A DNA stretch of 51,025 bases from Bacillota bacterium (GTDB lineage: Bacteria > Bacillota > Clostridia > Lachnospirales > Lachnospiraceae). Made by a program: the position numbers and the translations under genes. Positions 8,078 through 16,619 of this stretch are shown one piece after another. The notes under the pieces are model-generated. The model did not search any database. It worked only from the letters and a program-made list of their open reading frames with translations, and had not been told where the DNA came from. Every line of letters begins with the position of its first letter. Position 1 is the first letter of the stretch. Location: assembly GCA_023421505.1 (NCBI GenBank), contig JAEZTJ010000064.1, forward strand, positions 1-51,025. The letters run 5' to 3'.

Positions 8078-8092
8078 TGCGCATAAATCCTG

Positions 8093-8163
8093 AAGAATAG
8101 CGTCTTTTGCTATTCTTTATAAGCCTCGTATGCGAGGCTTTAGGCTTGCATGTTCTATGCAAG
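8093..8163. other. Run of three further hairpins
   Basis: Three different stems follow one another. AAGAATAGC with GCTATTCTT spans 8093-8117 (9 bp). AAGCCTCG-TATG-CGAGGCTT spans 8121-8140 (8 bp). CTTGCAT-gttct-ATGCAAG spans 8145-8163 (7 bp). None has a T-run. With the 95-bp repeats they make a region of near-continuous secondary structure. Confidence 0.7.
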
Positions 8164-8280
8164 ACTATTCACACTAATCATGATGGGTTATCCTTAATTA
8201 ATTATACACATTACTATTCTTTATGGCAATACTGGTCAGATATTGCAGATAGCAAAGTTAAGATCCATATACGCACTAAT

Positions 8281-8325
8281 AGAAGCTGTCTTAAAAGTTA
8301 ATTTATAACCTTTAAGTCAGCTTCT
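8281..8325 (-). terminator. Stem-loop after the symporter gene
   Basis: AGAAGCTGTCTTAAA (8281-8295) pairs with TTTAAGTCAGCTTCT (8311-8325) over 15 bp with one mismatch and a 15-nt loop. It lies 26 bp past the symporter stop. No T-run follows on the minus strand, so it may stabilise the 3' end rather than terminate. Confidence 0.5.
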
Positions 8326-8350
8326 CAGCCTTCACCACTATAACATTCTT

Positions 8351-9877
8351 CTATTCCTCTATTGACTCACGGGTATGTACCACTACAGTCTCTTCATAGC
8401 ATGCAAAGATGTTATTGATTTTATCCTTATTTAGCTTAGGAGTAAGAATACTTATAACCGGTACTACGATAAGACCTGCTATCATAGCGATAGCACCTGC
8501 ATTAATCGGTGATGCAATGTACTTTAAGTACAAATTGGATATGGTGATTCCAACACCTGTCGCAAAACTTGCCCATACTGCAGCTTTCGTTACACGCTTC
8601 CAATAGAGTCCGTATAGGAAGGGTGCTAAGAAGGAGCCCGCAAGACCTCCCCAGGAAATACTCATCAGCTGCGCTATAAAAGTCGGAGGATCTAATGCGA
8701 TCAAAACTGAAAGTGCAATAAAGCATACAATTAAAATTCTCATCGTAAGAATCTGTTTCTTCTCACTCATGCTCTTAACCAAATTACCCTTTATAAAATC
8801 CAAGGTCAAAGTTGAGCTCGAAGTCATTACCAACGAAGCCAAGGTAGACATGGAAGCTGATAATACAAGAACAATTACGATACCAATCAGTGCATTTGAT
8901 AAGGTAGAAAGCATATGGGGAATAACTGCATCAAGAGCAACACTACCATCTGCTTTCATGATCGCTTCTCCATTATATAATCTTCCGAAGCCACCCAGAA
9001 AATAGCAGCCCCCGGAAATAATAATAGCAAATACAGTCGATATGATTGTACCTGTCTTTATCGCTTTTTCATTTTTAATGGTATAAAACTTATGTATCAT
9101 CTGAGGAAGACCCCAAGTTCCTAAGGAGGTTAAAATAATTACTCCTAATAAGTTTATGGGATCAGGACCAAAGAAGGAGGTAAATGCACCCGGCTGTCCC
9201 TGTGTAGCAGGATTATCACTGCTAAATTGTGCAAGCTTATTTATCGCCTCCATAAATCCACCGTTATTATTTAGAACAGACGCGATTACTGCAACAATAC
9301 CTGCAAGCATAATAATTCCCTGTATAAAGTCATTAATGGCAGTTGCCATATATCCACCTAGTATCACATATATTCCGGTTAATACTGCCATAGCAACGAT
9401 ACAAGCCTCATACGGAACATCAAAGGCCATACCGAATAGTCTGGATAATCCATTATATACTGATGCCGTATAAGGTACCAAAAATACAAATGCGATTGCA
9501 GAAGCTACAATTCTTAATGCCTTACTGTCATATCTACTGCCGAAGAAATCCGGCATTGTTGTTGATTTTAAATGATGTGTCATGACACGGGTTCTCCGAC
9601 CCAAAATAACCCAGGCGAGTAAACTTCCTATCACCGCATTACCGATACCTATCCAGGTAGCAGATAATCCGTATTTCCATCCGAACTGTCCCGCATACCC
9701 TACGAATACAACAGCTGAAAAATAAGTAGTTCCGTATGCAAAAGCAGTGAGCCATGGGCCTACCGCCCTTCCCCCCAATACGAAATCACCTACACTTGAG
9801 GTATGCCTTCTGGCATATAAACCCACAAGAACCATAACTGTAAAAAATACAATTAAGAACAATACTTTAATAAACAT
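8351..9877 (-). CDS. Sodium:solute symporter (SSS family)
   Basis: The 508-residue membrane protein has about 13 hydrophobic segments and belongs to the sodium/solute symporter family (PutP/PanF/acetate permease relatives). After TM1 come GDFVLGGRAVGPWLTAFAYG near residue 35 and the SASMSTLASLVMTSSSTL region near 345, which includes sodium-site residues in known members. It couples sodium entry to uptake of an organic acid or amino acid. AGAGG lies 8 nt before the ATG. It is upstream of the ligase and ior genes, so an arylacetate or aromatic amino acid is a reasonable guess at the substrate, but the family does not reveal it. It has its own promoter (10044-10072). Confidence 0.9.
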   Translation of the reverse strand: MFIKVLFLIVFFTVMVLVGLYARRHTSSVGDFVLGGRAVGPWLTAFAYGTTYFSAVVFVGYAGQFGWKYGLSATWIGIGNAVIGSLLAWVILGRRTRVMTHHLKSTTMPDFFGSRYDSKALRIVASAIAFVFLVPYTASVYNGLSRLFGMAFDVPYEACIVAMAVLTGIYVILGGYMATAINDFIQGIIMLAGIVAVIASVLNNNGGFMEAINKLAQFSSDNPATQGQPGAFTSFFGPDPINLLGVIILTSLGTWGLPQMIHKFYTIKNEKAIKTGTIISTVFAIIISGGCYFLGGFGRLYNGEAIMKADGSVALDAVIPHMLSTLSNALIGIVIVLVLSASMSTLASLVMTSSSTLTLDFIKGNLVKSMSEKKQILTMRILIVCFIALSVLIALDPPTFIAQLMSISWGGLAGSFLAPFLYGLYWKRVTKAAVWASFATGVGITISNLYLKYIASPINAGAIAMIAGLIVVPVISILTPKLNKDKINNIFACYEETVVVHTRESIEE

Positions 9878-9992
9878 CCTTCTACCTCTTTCCCCGAAGT
9901 TAGCCGATTTATCATTCGTATTAAGAAATAATAAAATATATCCGTTTCGACAAATAATTAAGACCTTACTATAAATACAAAAAGCTTAAATA

Positions 9993-10007
9993 AATGTGAA
10001 ACATTTA
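9993..10007. promoter_or_regulatory. Palindrome in the symporter leader
   Basis: AAATGT-GAA-ACATTT (extendable to TAAATGT/ACATTTA) is a short perfect palindrome downstream of the predicted symporter promoter. Nearby, CTTTAAAG occurs twice. It has the size of an operator; the binding protein is unknown. Confidence 0.4.
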
Positions 10008-10043
10008 CACTTTAACGCTTTAAAGCATCGGCACTTTAAAGCA

Positions 10044-10072
10044 ATAGTAACAAAAAGAAATTTATTTGTCAA
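10044..10072 (-). promoter_or_regulatory. Predicted promoter of the symporter gene
   Basis: On the minus strand TTGACA (10072-10067), a 17-nt spacer and TACTAT (10049-10044) form a sigma-A type promoter about 170 bp upstream of the symporter start. Confidence 0.55.
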
Positions 10073-10164
10073 GTCCTCTATGTTGAAATCAATAAATATA
10101 TGCTATTAATTTCTTATTTTTGAAGCAATTTGCCAATACTTCATTTTAATCATTTATACATCAT

Positions 10165-10229
10165 AAAAAAAGTCCTTTGAAGGCTTTCATAGACTATCCG
10201 GTGATAACCGATGTCTTCCTCAAAGGACT
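10165..10229 (-). terminator. Terminator of the Dabb-DUF1294 operon
   Basis: AGTCCTTTGA (10171-10180) pairs with TCAAAGGACT (10220-10229) over 10 bp. A small inner stem CGGT-GATA-ACCG sits in the loop. On the minus strand the outer stem is followed by a seven-T run, just past the DUF1294 stop. Confidence 0.8.
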
Positions 10230-10234
10230 GTTTT

Positions 10235-10516
10235 CTATATAATATGGTATAATCTAAATATAATAATTACATATAATATTGCTGTTATCGGAAGCAGAAG
10301 AATAAACTTTAAGTGCTTTGTCTTATGGTGGAATAGAAGCATTCCAAGAAAGGAACCAATACCTCCGCCCAAAAGGGCAATGCTAATCAGGGTTTTCTCT
10401 GGGATTCTCCAGTTTTTTTTAATGGCTCTGCGTTTATCGATCCCCATAACAGTAAATCCAATTATACTCATAAATAAAAGAATTAGCGAAATAAATATGA
10501 TTATTGTTTTTTCCAT
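10235..10516 (-). CDS. DUF1294 family membrane protein
   Basis: This 93-residue protein matches the DUF1294 pattern: an N-terminal hydrophobic segment, then DKRRAIKKNWRIPE, a glycine-rich second segment (LGGGIGSFLGML), FHHKTKHLKF and a third membrane segment. Function of the family is unknown. Its ATG directly abuts the stop of the Dabb gene, so the two are coupled. A terminator follows at once. Confidence 0.85.
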   Translation of the reverse strand: MEKTIIIFISLILLFMSIIGFTVMGIDKRRAIKKNWRIPEKTLISIALLGGGIGSFLGMLLFHHKTKHLKFILLLPITAILYVIIIFRLYHII

Positions 10517-10822
10517 TTAGTTAAGAAAAAGGTCTATGCATTTCCGATTTTTTACTACCGGTTTCACATAATTAGTACCCACTCTTACATGCTCCGGGTG
10601 AATAATATAGGCCTTCAGTGCTTCTTCGCTCTCAAAGGTAGAATCAAGCAATATATCAGAATCAGATGTATCCATCGGATTAATATATACCTTAATCTCA
10701 ACAATTCCATTAATTAAATCCTTAAGATTTTCTAACTCTTTTTTCATAATTTCCGCATTCTTACGATTTTCGTCGTCTGTAAAACCATCAGCATAATTCC
10801 AGGCAACAATATGTCTAACCAT
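10517..10822 (-). CDS. Dabb family (stress-responsive alpha/beta barrel) protein
   Basis: The 101-residue protein opens with MVRHIVAWNY and has a HPEHVRVGTNYVKPVV stretch near residue 75, both typical of Dabb proteins, which form dimeric ferredoxin-like barrels. Members include stress proteins and a few polyketide cyclases, and most are uncharacterised. AGGAGG precedes the ATG. It is the first gene of a two-gene operon with DUF1294. The gap 10823-10977 shows no other gene. Confidence 0.85.
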   Translation of the reverse strand: MVRHIVAWNYADGFTDDENRKNAEIMKKELENLKDLINGIVEIKVYINPMDTSDSDILLDSTFESEEALKAYIIHPEHVRVGTNYVKPVVKNRKCIDLFLN

Positions 10823-10977
10823 AGTATTCCTCCTAGTATATAATCTTAATAATTCATTATTGGTTCATTATAACATATCCTAGTGATTTTGAAAGCTAAA
10901 CTTGTTTTAGAGTATAAATCATTAAATCATTAACACCATAAAATCATAGCAATCCAAATATTCCATTGATTATAATC

Positions 10978-11376
10978 CTAACATTCTATTAATCCTAGTT
11001 TTTTTAGGACATCTATAAATTTAACTGTATCGATTGGTTTAGCCGCATAAGCATCACAACCGATATCAAAGGCATTCTGAACAATTTGAGTCTCAGCAAG
11101 TGCAGTTGTCATTATTATTCTAGCTCTTTTCTCCGGCAGGATTCCTTTCTGCACTTCCAAATCTTTGATATGTTTTAAAACCTTTACACCATCAACCTTC
11201 GGCATCATGATATCAAGGCAGATAAGATCGTAAGGCTTGTTGTCCCTTAAGGAAATTAAGAATGCATCTAAAGCTTCCAGCCCATCTACCACCAAATCAC
11301 ACTCTCCATATTTAGAAAGGAATTTAAATAAAAACTTTCTGCTAACCAAATCATCCTCAGCAATTAGAATTCTCAA
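10978..11376 (-). CDS. Stand-alone receiver (CheY-like response regulator)
   Basis: The 132-residue protein is a single receiver domain. The acidic pair is E7-D8-D9, the phospho-acceptor is D55 in LICLDIMMPKVDG, the switch Thr is in MTTAL, and the lysine is in AAKPID. It has no output domain, so it acts by protein contact, perhaps as a second CheY or phosphate sink for the CheA encoded upstream. The start is a TTG with GGAG upstream. It follows cheB by 80 bp that contain a small hairpin (11399-11424). It differs from the other CheY (15482) in having a longer insert before the phospho-site. Confidence 0.85.
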   Translation of the reverse strand: MRILIAEDDLVSRKFLFKFLSKYGECDLVVDGLEALDAFLISLRDNKPYDLICLDIMMPKVDGVKVLKHIKDLEVQKGILPEKRARIIMTTALAETQIVQNAFDIGCDAYAAKPIDTVKFIDVLKKLGLIEC

Positions 11377-11398
11377 ATTCTCTCATCTCCTTGGTATT

Positions 11399-11424
11399 AT
11401 TGTATCAGTTAATTACGATACAAT
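11399..11424. other. Hairpin between cheB and the receiver gene
   Basis: ATTGTATC-N10-GATACAAT makes an 8-bp stem in the gap between the two genes. No T-run follows. It may mark the end of the main che transcript or modulate the last gene. Confidence 0.4.
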
Positions 11425-11456
11425 CATTATTATCAAATTTCTTATCGTGGATGCTA

Positions 11457-12488
11457 TCAGCAACCGGGCGAGCTCAGCATGGAAAAGATAACAGTTGCTA
11501 TACTGTCTAGAGACACCTGCTTTTCGACCGCACCAATATTGTAAGCCACCTTCGGCATACCATATACAACACAGGATTTTTCATCCTGGCCTATTGTTCT
11601 GGCTCCTTTGCGTCTCATTGACATAAGGCCCTTCGCTCCATCATAGCCCATGCCCGTAAGTATCACGCCAACTGCATTTTTACCGGCCTCTTTTGCAACT
11701 GCTTCAAACAGTACATCAACTGACGGACAATGTCCATTCACCTTTTCGGCCTCAAAACACTCTACTTTATATCGTTCTCCTATTCTCCTTATAATCATAT
11801 GTTTATCGCCCGGAGCAATCAGAGCAAGTCCTTTTTCTACATAATCACCGGTTTTTGCCTCTCTTACTTCTAATTCAATCGTGGAATTAAGCCGCTCTGC
11901 AAACATTCTCGAAAAATTCGGAGGAATATGTTGTACAACAACAATTCCTGGGGATTCTTTCGGAAATCGCTTTAATACCTGAGATAAAGCCTCTGTACCC
12001 CCAGTTGAAGCACCGATTGCAATAATTTTACTTTTATCTGCTACTTTGTTACTTTCTATTTTATAATGCGGAAGCTCTTTAAACTCCTTCTGCACCTTCG
12101 CATGAGCAGCAATCTTTATCTTAGCAGTTATATCATTGATAAAGCTCTCAACACTCTTTACTGATGACATATCAGGTTTATTGACAAATTCTACAGCACC
12201 TGCACTTAACGCATCAAAAACCGTTCCCGATGCTGAGCTTACAACAATAATCGGTAAAGGATATTGAGGCATCAGCTTCTGTACAAATTCAATTCCATTC
12301 ATTTTCGGCATTTCTACATCACAGGTCATTACATCTGGCTCATAGGTGATAATTTTATCTCTTGCATCATAGGGGTCCTTAGCCGTTGCAACAACCTCGA
12401 TATCTGCATCTGCTGATATCCCTCTTAGTAGAACTTCCCGAAACAATATGCTGTCATCTACAATTAAAACTCTAATTTTTCTCGCCAT
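11457..12488 (-). CDS. cheB: Chemotaxis methylesterase/deamidase CheB
   Basis: The 343-residue protein joins a receiver domain (residues 1-125, phospho-acceptor D57 in CDVEMPKMNG) to a CheB catalytic domain. The catalytic triad appears as S161 (IGASTGGTEAL), H187 (VVQHIPP) and D283 (LTGMGYDGAKG). It removes methyl groups from receptor glutamates and is switched on by phosphate from CheA, opposing CheR. It follows cheR by 20 bp with a GGGG site. Length and key residues are complete. Confidence 0.96.
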   Translation of the reverse strand: MARKIRVLIVDDSILFREVLLRGISADADIEVVATAKDPYDARDKIITYEPDVMTCDVEMPKMNGIEFVQKLMPQYPLPIIVVSSASGTVFDALSAGAVEFVNKPDMSSVKSVESFINDITAKIKIAAHAKVQKEFKELPHYKIESNKVADKSKIIAIGASTGGTEALSQVLKRFPKESPGIVVVQHIPPNFSRMFAERLNSTIELEVREAKTGDYVEKGLALIAPGDKHMIIRRIGERYKVECFEAEKVNGHCPSVDVLFEAVAKEAGKNAVGVILTGMGYDGAKGLMSMRRKGARTIGQDEKSCVVYGMPKVAYNIGAVEKQVSLDSIATVIFSMLSSPGC

Positions 12489-12508
12489 TTGTATGAAGTC
12501 CCCTTAAT

Positions 12509-13321
12509 TTAGATTTTTCTGTAAACAGCAGGCATTACATATTTTAAGCCGGATTCCTCTCGATTCAATGCTTCAGAATGACCGATAAACAAATATCCTC
12601 CTGTCTCTAGGAGATTACTGAATTTATTGACCAGATTATTCCTTGTTTTCTCATCAAAATAAATCATGACATTACGGCAGAAGATAACATGAAACTTCTT
12701 TCGAAAAGGGAATGTAACTTCCATCAGATTAAATTTTCGGAAGATAATTTCATTTTTTATTTTATCGCAGATTACGGATGCTTCCGAATCTATTTTATTG
12801 ATATAGTTTAGCTTCCATCTTGCAGGAAGAATGTCGATATCTTTATTTAAATATATTCCGCTTTTCGCTTCCTCTAATACTTTACTAGAGATATCCGTTG
12901 CAAGAATTTTCTTATCCCAACTCTGCCTGCTATCAAAATATTCATCTAATATCATTGCCAGGGTATATGGCTCTTCCCCGGAGGAACAACCTGCACACCA
13001 GATTCTTAAATCCCTGTCTGTCACCTTCTTCTCGAAGTATGGCAGTACTACATCTTTAAAATAGGAGAAATGCTCGGACTCCCGCATAAAGTAGGTATGA
13101 TTGGTAGTAATTTTATCAAGTAAAGTAGATACTGCCATACCTGACTTATCCTCCATAAGATATTCATAGTATTCAGAAAAACTCTTAAAGCCCTTCTGAA
13201 GCAATACATTCTGAAGTCGTCCAATCACCAGTGCCTCTTTTTCAGCTTTAAGATGGATGCCATAATTTGATTTGATAAATGCCGTGAGCTTACTAAATTC
13301 GCTTTTGGTTATGGTTATCAA
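12509..13321 (-). CDS. cheR: Chemotaxis protein methyltransferase CheR
   Basis: This 270-residue S-adenosylmethionine-dependent enzyme methylates receptor glutamates. An N-terminal helical domain (about 1-75) precedes the SAM-binding motif IWCAGCSSGEEPYTLAM near residue 107 and FCRNVMIYF near 213. It begins at a TTG with GGGG upstream, 22 bp after cheA. It works against CheB in adaptation. Confidence 0.95.
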   Translation of the reverse strand: MITITKSEFSKLTAFIKSNYGIHLKAEKEALVIGRLQNVLLQKGFKSFSEYYEYLMEDKSGMAVSTLLDKITTNHTYFMRESEHFSYFKDVVLPYFEKKVTDRDLRIWCAGCSSGEEPYTLAMILDEYFDSRQSWDKKILATDISSKVLEEAKSGIYLNKDIDILPARWKLNYINKIDSEASVICDKIKNEIIFRKFNLMEVTFPFRKKFHVIFCRNVMIYFDEKTRNNLVNKFSNLLETGGYLFIGHSEALNREESGLKYVMPAVYRKI

Positions 13322-13342
13322 TAGAATCCCCTTTCTGACTTA

Positions 13343-15451
13343 TTATCGATTAATTAATCTAGATATATCTAAGATCAGACTGATGCTCCCATCTCCAAGC
13401 AGTGTACACCCAGCTAATCCCTTCACCTTCTTAAAATTCTGAATATACTGGGGAAGTGCCTTTACTACTACCTGCTGCTGACCGAGTAATTCATCAGCAA
13501 AGATACCGATCCTCTTATCGTCCTGCTCTACCATAATAATGATCCCCTCGGAAAAGCTTGTGACTTTGGTTTTAACCTGGTACAACTCATGAAGACGCCT
13601 AACCTGATAGCACTGGCCCCTGACCATAATCATCTCATTACCATCAGGATCCTTAAAAAAGTCTCCCTCCATCGGACGAAAGGATTCTTTTATTGATATT
13701 GTAGGCAGTGTATATCTCGAGCCTCCCACCTTAATATTCATACCATCAATAATTGCCAGTGTAAGCGGTATCTTTAGTATCATTACCGTTCCTTTATCCC
13801 TTGAACTATCTACGGATAGAGAACCGCCTACAGCCTCAATATTCTTAATTACCACGTCCATCCCGACTCCTCTGCCGGAGAATTCCGTAACCTTTTCCTT
13901 CGTTGAAAAGCCTGGGAGTAAGATGAGATTAAATATTTCCTTATCAGTCATATCCTCTTCATTTTTAAATATCAGATTATTTTCTTTGGCTTTCTTTAGG
14001 ATTTTTTCTTTATTTAAACCTTTTCCGTCATCCTTCACAATAATCAGAACATCACTTCCGGCATTCTTTGCTTCAAGGGTAATCACTCCAACCCTTTGTT
14101 TGCCCTTAGCCTGTCTTTCCTCTGGAGCTTCTATTCCATGATCTACCGCATTCCGTACCAGATGCATAAGCGGATCTGATATATGCTCAATGATATTTTT
14201 ATCAACTTCTGTTTCCTCACCGATTATATTAAGCTGCACTTCCTTATCAAGCTTTTTACTCATATCCCGAACAACGCGGAACATCTTCGTAAAGGTAGCC
14301 GATAGAGGAACCATTCGTATTGACATAACCATATCCTGAATTTCACTGGTGATTTTATTAAGCTGTCTGGCAGCTTTTTTAAAGCTGTTTAACTGCATTC
14401 CTTTTAAATCAGGATTTTGTATTACCATTGCCTCAGCTATTACCATCTCTCCTACCAAGTCCATTAGCTTATCAAGCTTTTGTACGCTCACACTGATGAT
14501 ACTTTGAACCGAAGCACTACTATTTACATCCTTCTCTGTCTGATCAGCCCGTCGAAGACTTTCCCTGCTTGCACTGCCCTCCTCATTTGTGAAAGGCATC
14601 TTTATAGGATTATTTATAGTGAGTTTATCCAGTTTAACTTCCTGATTCTTATGAAATTGATTAAATATCGTCTCATCCTCTAAGCTAATCAACTCAAGAT
14701 CCTTTAAAAAAATAGTCTTTAAGAAAAACTCCTGCATTTTATCATAGGCTTCATCTGTCTTAAAAAATATCTGAAAGCCATCCTGCCTGATAACATCAAT
14801 ACTATCATCACTATCTATGATATCATCAGGAATATAATATAGCTCTCCTGTCATTTCCTTCAAGTTATGTATAATTGTATAAGACCGAATATTTTCCATC
14901 TCACAGCCGTCATCAAAGCGAATAATTGCTTTAAATGAATACTTGTCATTTTTCTTCTCTTGCTTTACCTGACTAATATAGTACTGCTGCTTATCCGTAT
15001 ATTCTGGTGCGGTAGTCTCTATAGAACCCACTTTTTCATCTTGTTGTTTTAATAAATATAGAAATGCATTCATCGAATCAATCAACTTTTCAGCATCTCC
15101 ATCCGCCTGATTACCATTTCTTATCTTTTCAGTCTCAACCTTAATAAAATCAAGACCTTCAAGTACCAGATCAGATAGGGAAGAGCAATCCACCTTTTCC
15201 GGTTTTTCTTTTCTGATATAAAAGAAAATATCTTCTATGGAATGTGCCAGCTTTGCTACATTATCATATAGCATCATCGCAGCTGAACCCTTTATTGTAT
15301 GCATGATACGAAAGATTTCGTTGATTGCATATTCTGAAAAACAGCTCTCTTTCTCACTTGCTAATATTGATTGTTCCAATTGTTCAAGTAATTGCGCAGT
15401 TTCAAACAGGAACATTTCCAGAAGCGGTTCGTTGATATTCTGATTAGACAT
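13343..15451 (-). CDS. cheA: Chemotaxis histidine kinase CheA
   Basis: The 702-residue kinase has the full CheA layout. The Hpt domain carries phospho-accepting H51 in MHTIKGSAAMM. A P2-like domain spans about 165-265. The dimerisation segment is about 310-375. The ATPase has its N box at HLVRNAVDHGIE and G boxes at DDGKGL and SGRGVGMDVV. A CheW-like domain occupies about 570-702. It phosphorylates CheY, CheB and probably the stand-alone receiver. GGAGG lies before the ATG. It is 31 bp from cheY in one transcript direction. Confidence 0.97.
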   Translation of the reverse strand: MSNQNINEPLLEMFLFETAQLLEQLEQSILASEKESCFSEYAINEIFRIMHTIKGSAAMMLYDNVAKLAHSIEDIFFYIRKEKPEKVDCSSLSDLVLEGLDFIKVETEKIRNGNQADGDAEKLIDSMNAFLYLLKQQDEKVGSIETTAPEYTDKQQYYISQVKQEKKNDKYSFKAIIRFDDGCEMENIRSYTIIHNLKEMTGELYYIPDDIIDSDDSIDVIRQDGFQIFFKTDEAYDKMQEFFLKTIFLKDLELISLEDETIFNQFHKNQEVKLDKLTINNPIKMPFTNEEGSASRESLRRADQTEKDVNSSASVQSIISVSVQKLDKLMDLVGEMVIAEAMVIQNPDLKGMQLNSFKKAARQLNKITSEIQDMVMSIRMVPLSATFTKMFRVVRDMSKKLDKEVQLNIIGEETEVDKNIIEHISDPLMHLVRNAVDHGIEAPEERQAKGKQRVGVITLEAKNAGSDVLIIVKDDGKGLNKEKILKKAKENNLIFKNEEDMTDKEIFNLILLPGFSTKEKVTEFSGRGVGMDVVIKNIEAVGGSLSVDSSRDKGTVMILKIPLTLAIIDGMNIKVGGSRYTLPTISIKESFRPMEGDFFKDPDGNEMIMVRGQCYQVRRLHELYQVKTKVTSFSEGIIIMVEQDDKRIGIFADELLGQQQVVVKALPQYIQNFKKVKGLAGCTLLGDGSISLILDISRLINR

Positions 15452-15481
15452 TTCTTCGCCTCCAATATTCTTACATAATAT

Positions 15482-15835
15482 TTAAACTTTATTTAGTGTT
15501 AATATAACATGCTCATCCTTAAAAGGTTTCACAATAAATGATTTCGCTCCAGCAAGTACAGCCTCCATTACCATATTCTGCTGCCCCATGGCAGATAGCA
15601 TAACTACCTTTGCCTTTGGATCATATTCCATAATTAATTTTAATGCTTCCAGACCGGTCATGTCCGGCATTGTGATATCCATCGTTACAATATCCGGTTT
15701 CAATTCCTTATATTTTTCTACCGCTATTTTTCCGTTTTCTGCTTCGCCCGCAACGGCAAAACCATTCTTTTCCAAAATATCTCTTATTGCCATTCTCATA
15801 AATGCTGCATCATCCACAATTAATACTTTTTTCAT
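15482..15835 (-). CDS. cheY: Chemotaxis response regulator CheY
   Basis: This 117-residue single receiver has the acidic pair D8-D9, phospho-acceptor D53 (TMDITMPDMTG), the switch residue in VVMLSAMG and lysine in FIVKPF. It is the Gram-positive type CheY (MKKVLIVDDAAFMR). It carries the CheA signal to its target; no flagellar switch gene is nearby. GGAG precedes the ATG. It ends 31 bp before cheA. Confidence 0.94.
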   Translation of the reverse strand: MKKVLIVDDAAFMRMAIRDILEKNGFAVAGEAENGKIAVEKYKELKPDIVTMDITMPDMTGLEALKLIMEYDPKAKVVMLSAMGQQNMVMEAVLAGAKSFIVKPFKDEHVILTLNKV

Positions 15836-15851
15836 AATGAAAATCTCCTTA

Positions 15852-16451
15852 TTAAATTGTTTTTATCTTTTGGAAAGCATGTAAAAATATATCAAGTGAT
15901 TCTCTGGTTCTATCCTTCAGTGAAAAGCTGTACTTATAGAGCCGCCAGTTTAGGTTAATTTCTCTCAATAAACCGATAATCATAACCGCAATCATTTCAC
16001 TATCAGGCACATCTAACAAATCTCCGGATTTTTGCGCAGCATCAACCAACTGTTGAAGCATTTCAGTTCGGTTATGCTGTATCTGAACTATCTTATCCTT
16101 AAGATCAGGCTCATAGCGCAGTACATCATAGAGCTGCGCTATGGCTGTGATCGCTGGGTAATTTTGATAATATTCAGCAAATTCCATCATGCTGTATCTT
16201 ATTGCATCCATAGGTTCTAGGTTCGATAAACGAACGGACTGGAAGATATCTGTATCAAATTGAATATAATAATCTAAAACAGCTAACAGCAGGTCATTCT
16301 TATTTTTATAGTGACGAAAAATTGTAGCCTCTGAGACGCTCTGCCTTTTTGCAATTTCTCTGGTCGTAAGACCTTGAATGCCAAGCTCTTCAATGATGTC
16401 AATCGCAGTTAATACCAGTGCATCTTTTCTGTGTAGTAAACTAATCCCCAT
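15852..16451 (-). CDS. TetR/AcrR family transcriptional regulator
   Basis: The 199-residue protein has an N-terminal helix-turn-helix (residues about 10-55, with LTTREIAKRQSVSEATIFRH) and a ligand-binding C-terminal helical domain typical of TetR. It sits between the receptor gene and cheY, 17 bp before cheY, which is unusual for a che cluster and suggests it may regulate these genes in response to a small molecule. GGTGAG lies before the ATG. The ligand cannot be predicted. The 168-bp gap to the MCP gene could hold its promoter, although no clear palindrome was found. Confidence 0.9.
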   Translation of the reverse strand: MGISLLHRKDALVLTAIDIIEELGIQGLTTREIAKRQSVSEATIFRHYKNKNDLLLAVLDYYIQFDTDIFQSVRLSNLEPMDAIRYSMMEFAEYYQNYPAITAIAQLYDVLRYEPDLKDKIVQIQHNRTEMLQQLVDAAQKSGDLLDVPDSEMIAVMIIGLLREINLNWRLYKYSFSLKDRTRESLDIFLHAFQKIKTI

Positions 16452-16619
16452 ATTTTCTCACCTACCGTTGCAACCACTTACGTCCAGTTATAGTTTAAGG
16501 GTTATAATTCAATATGTCATTATTTGTATATTGTTATTTTTCTTACACAATGATACCTTAACCTATAGATATTTTGAATCCCGTTTTAGGCCTATATTAT
16601 CACTTTGTTATTCCTACTC

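Noticed and set aside
10165..10229. Riboswitch between symporter promoter and DUF1294 gene
   Set aside because: It has a simple terminator stem followed by T-run on the minus strand directly after DUF1294.
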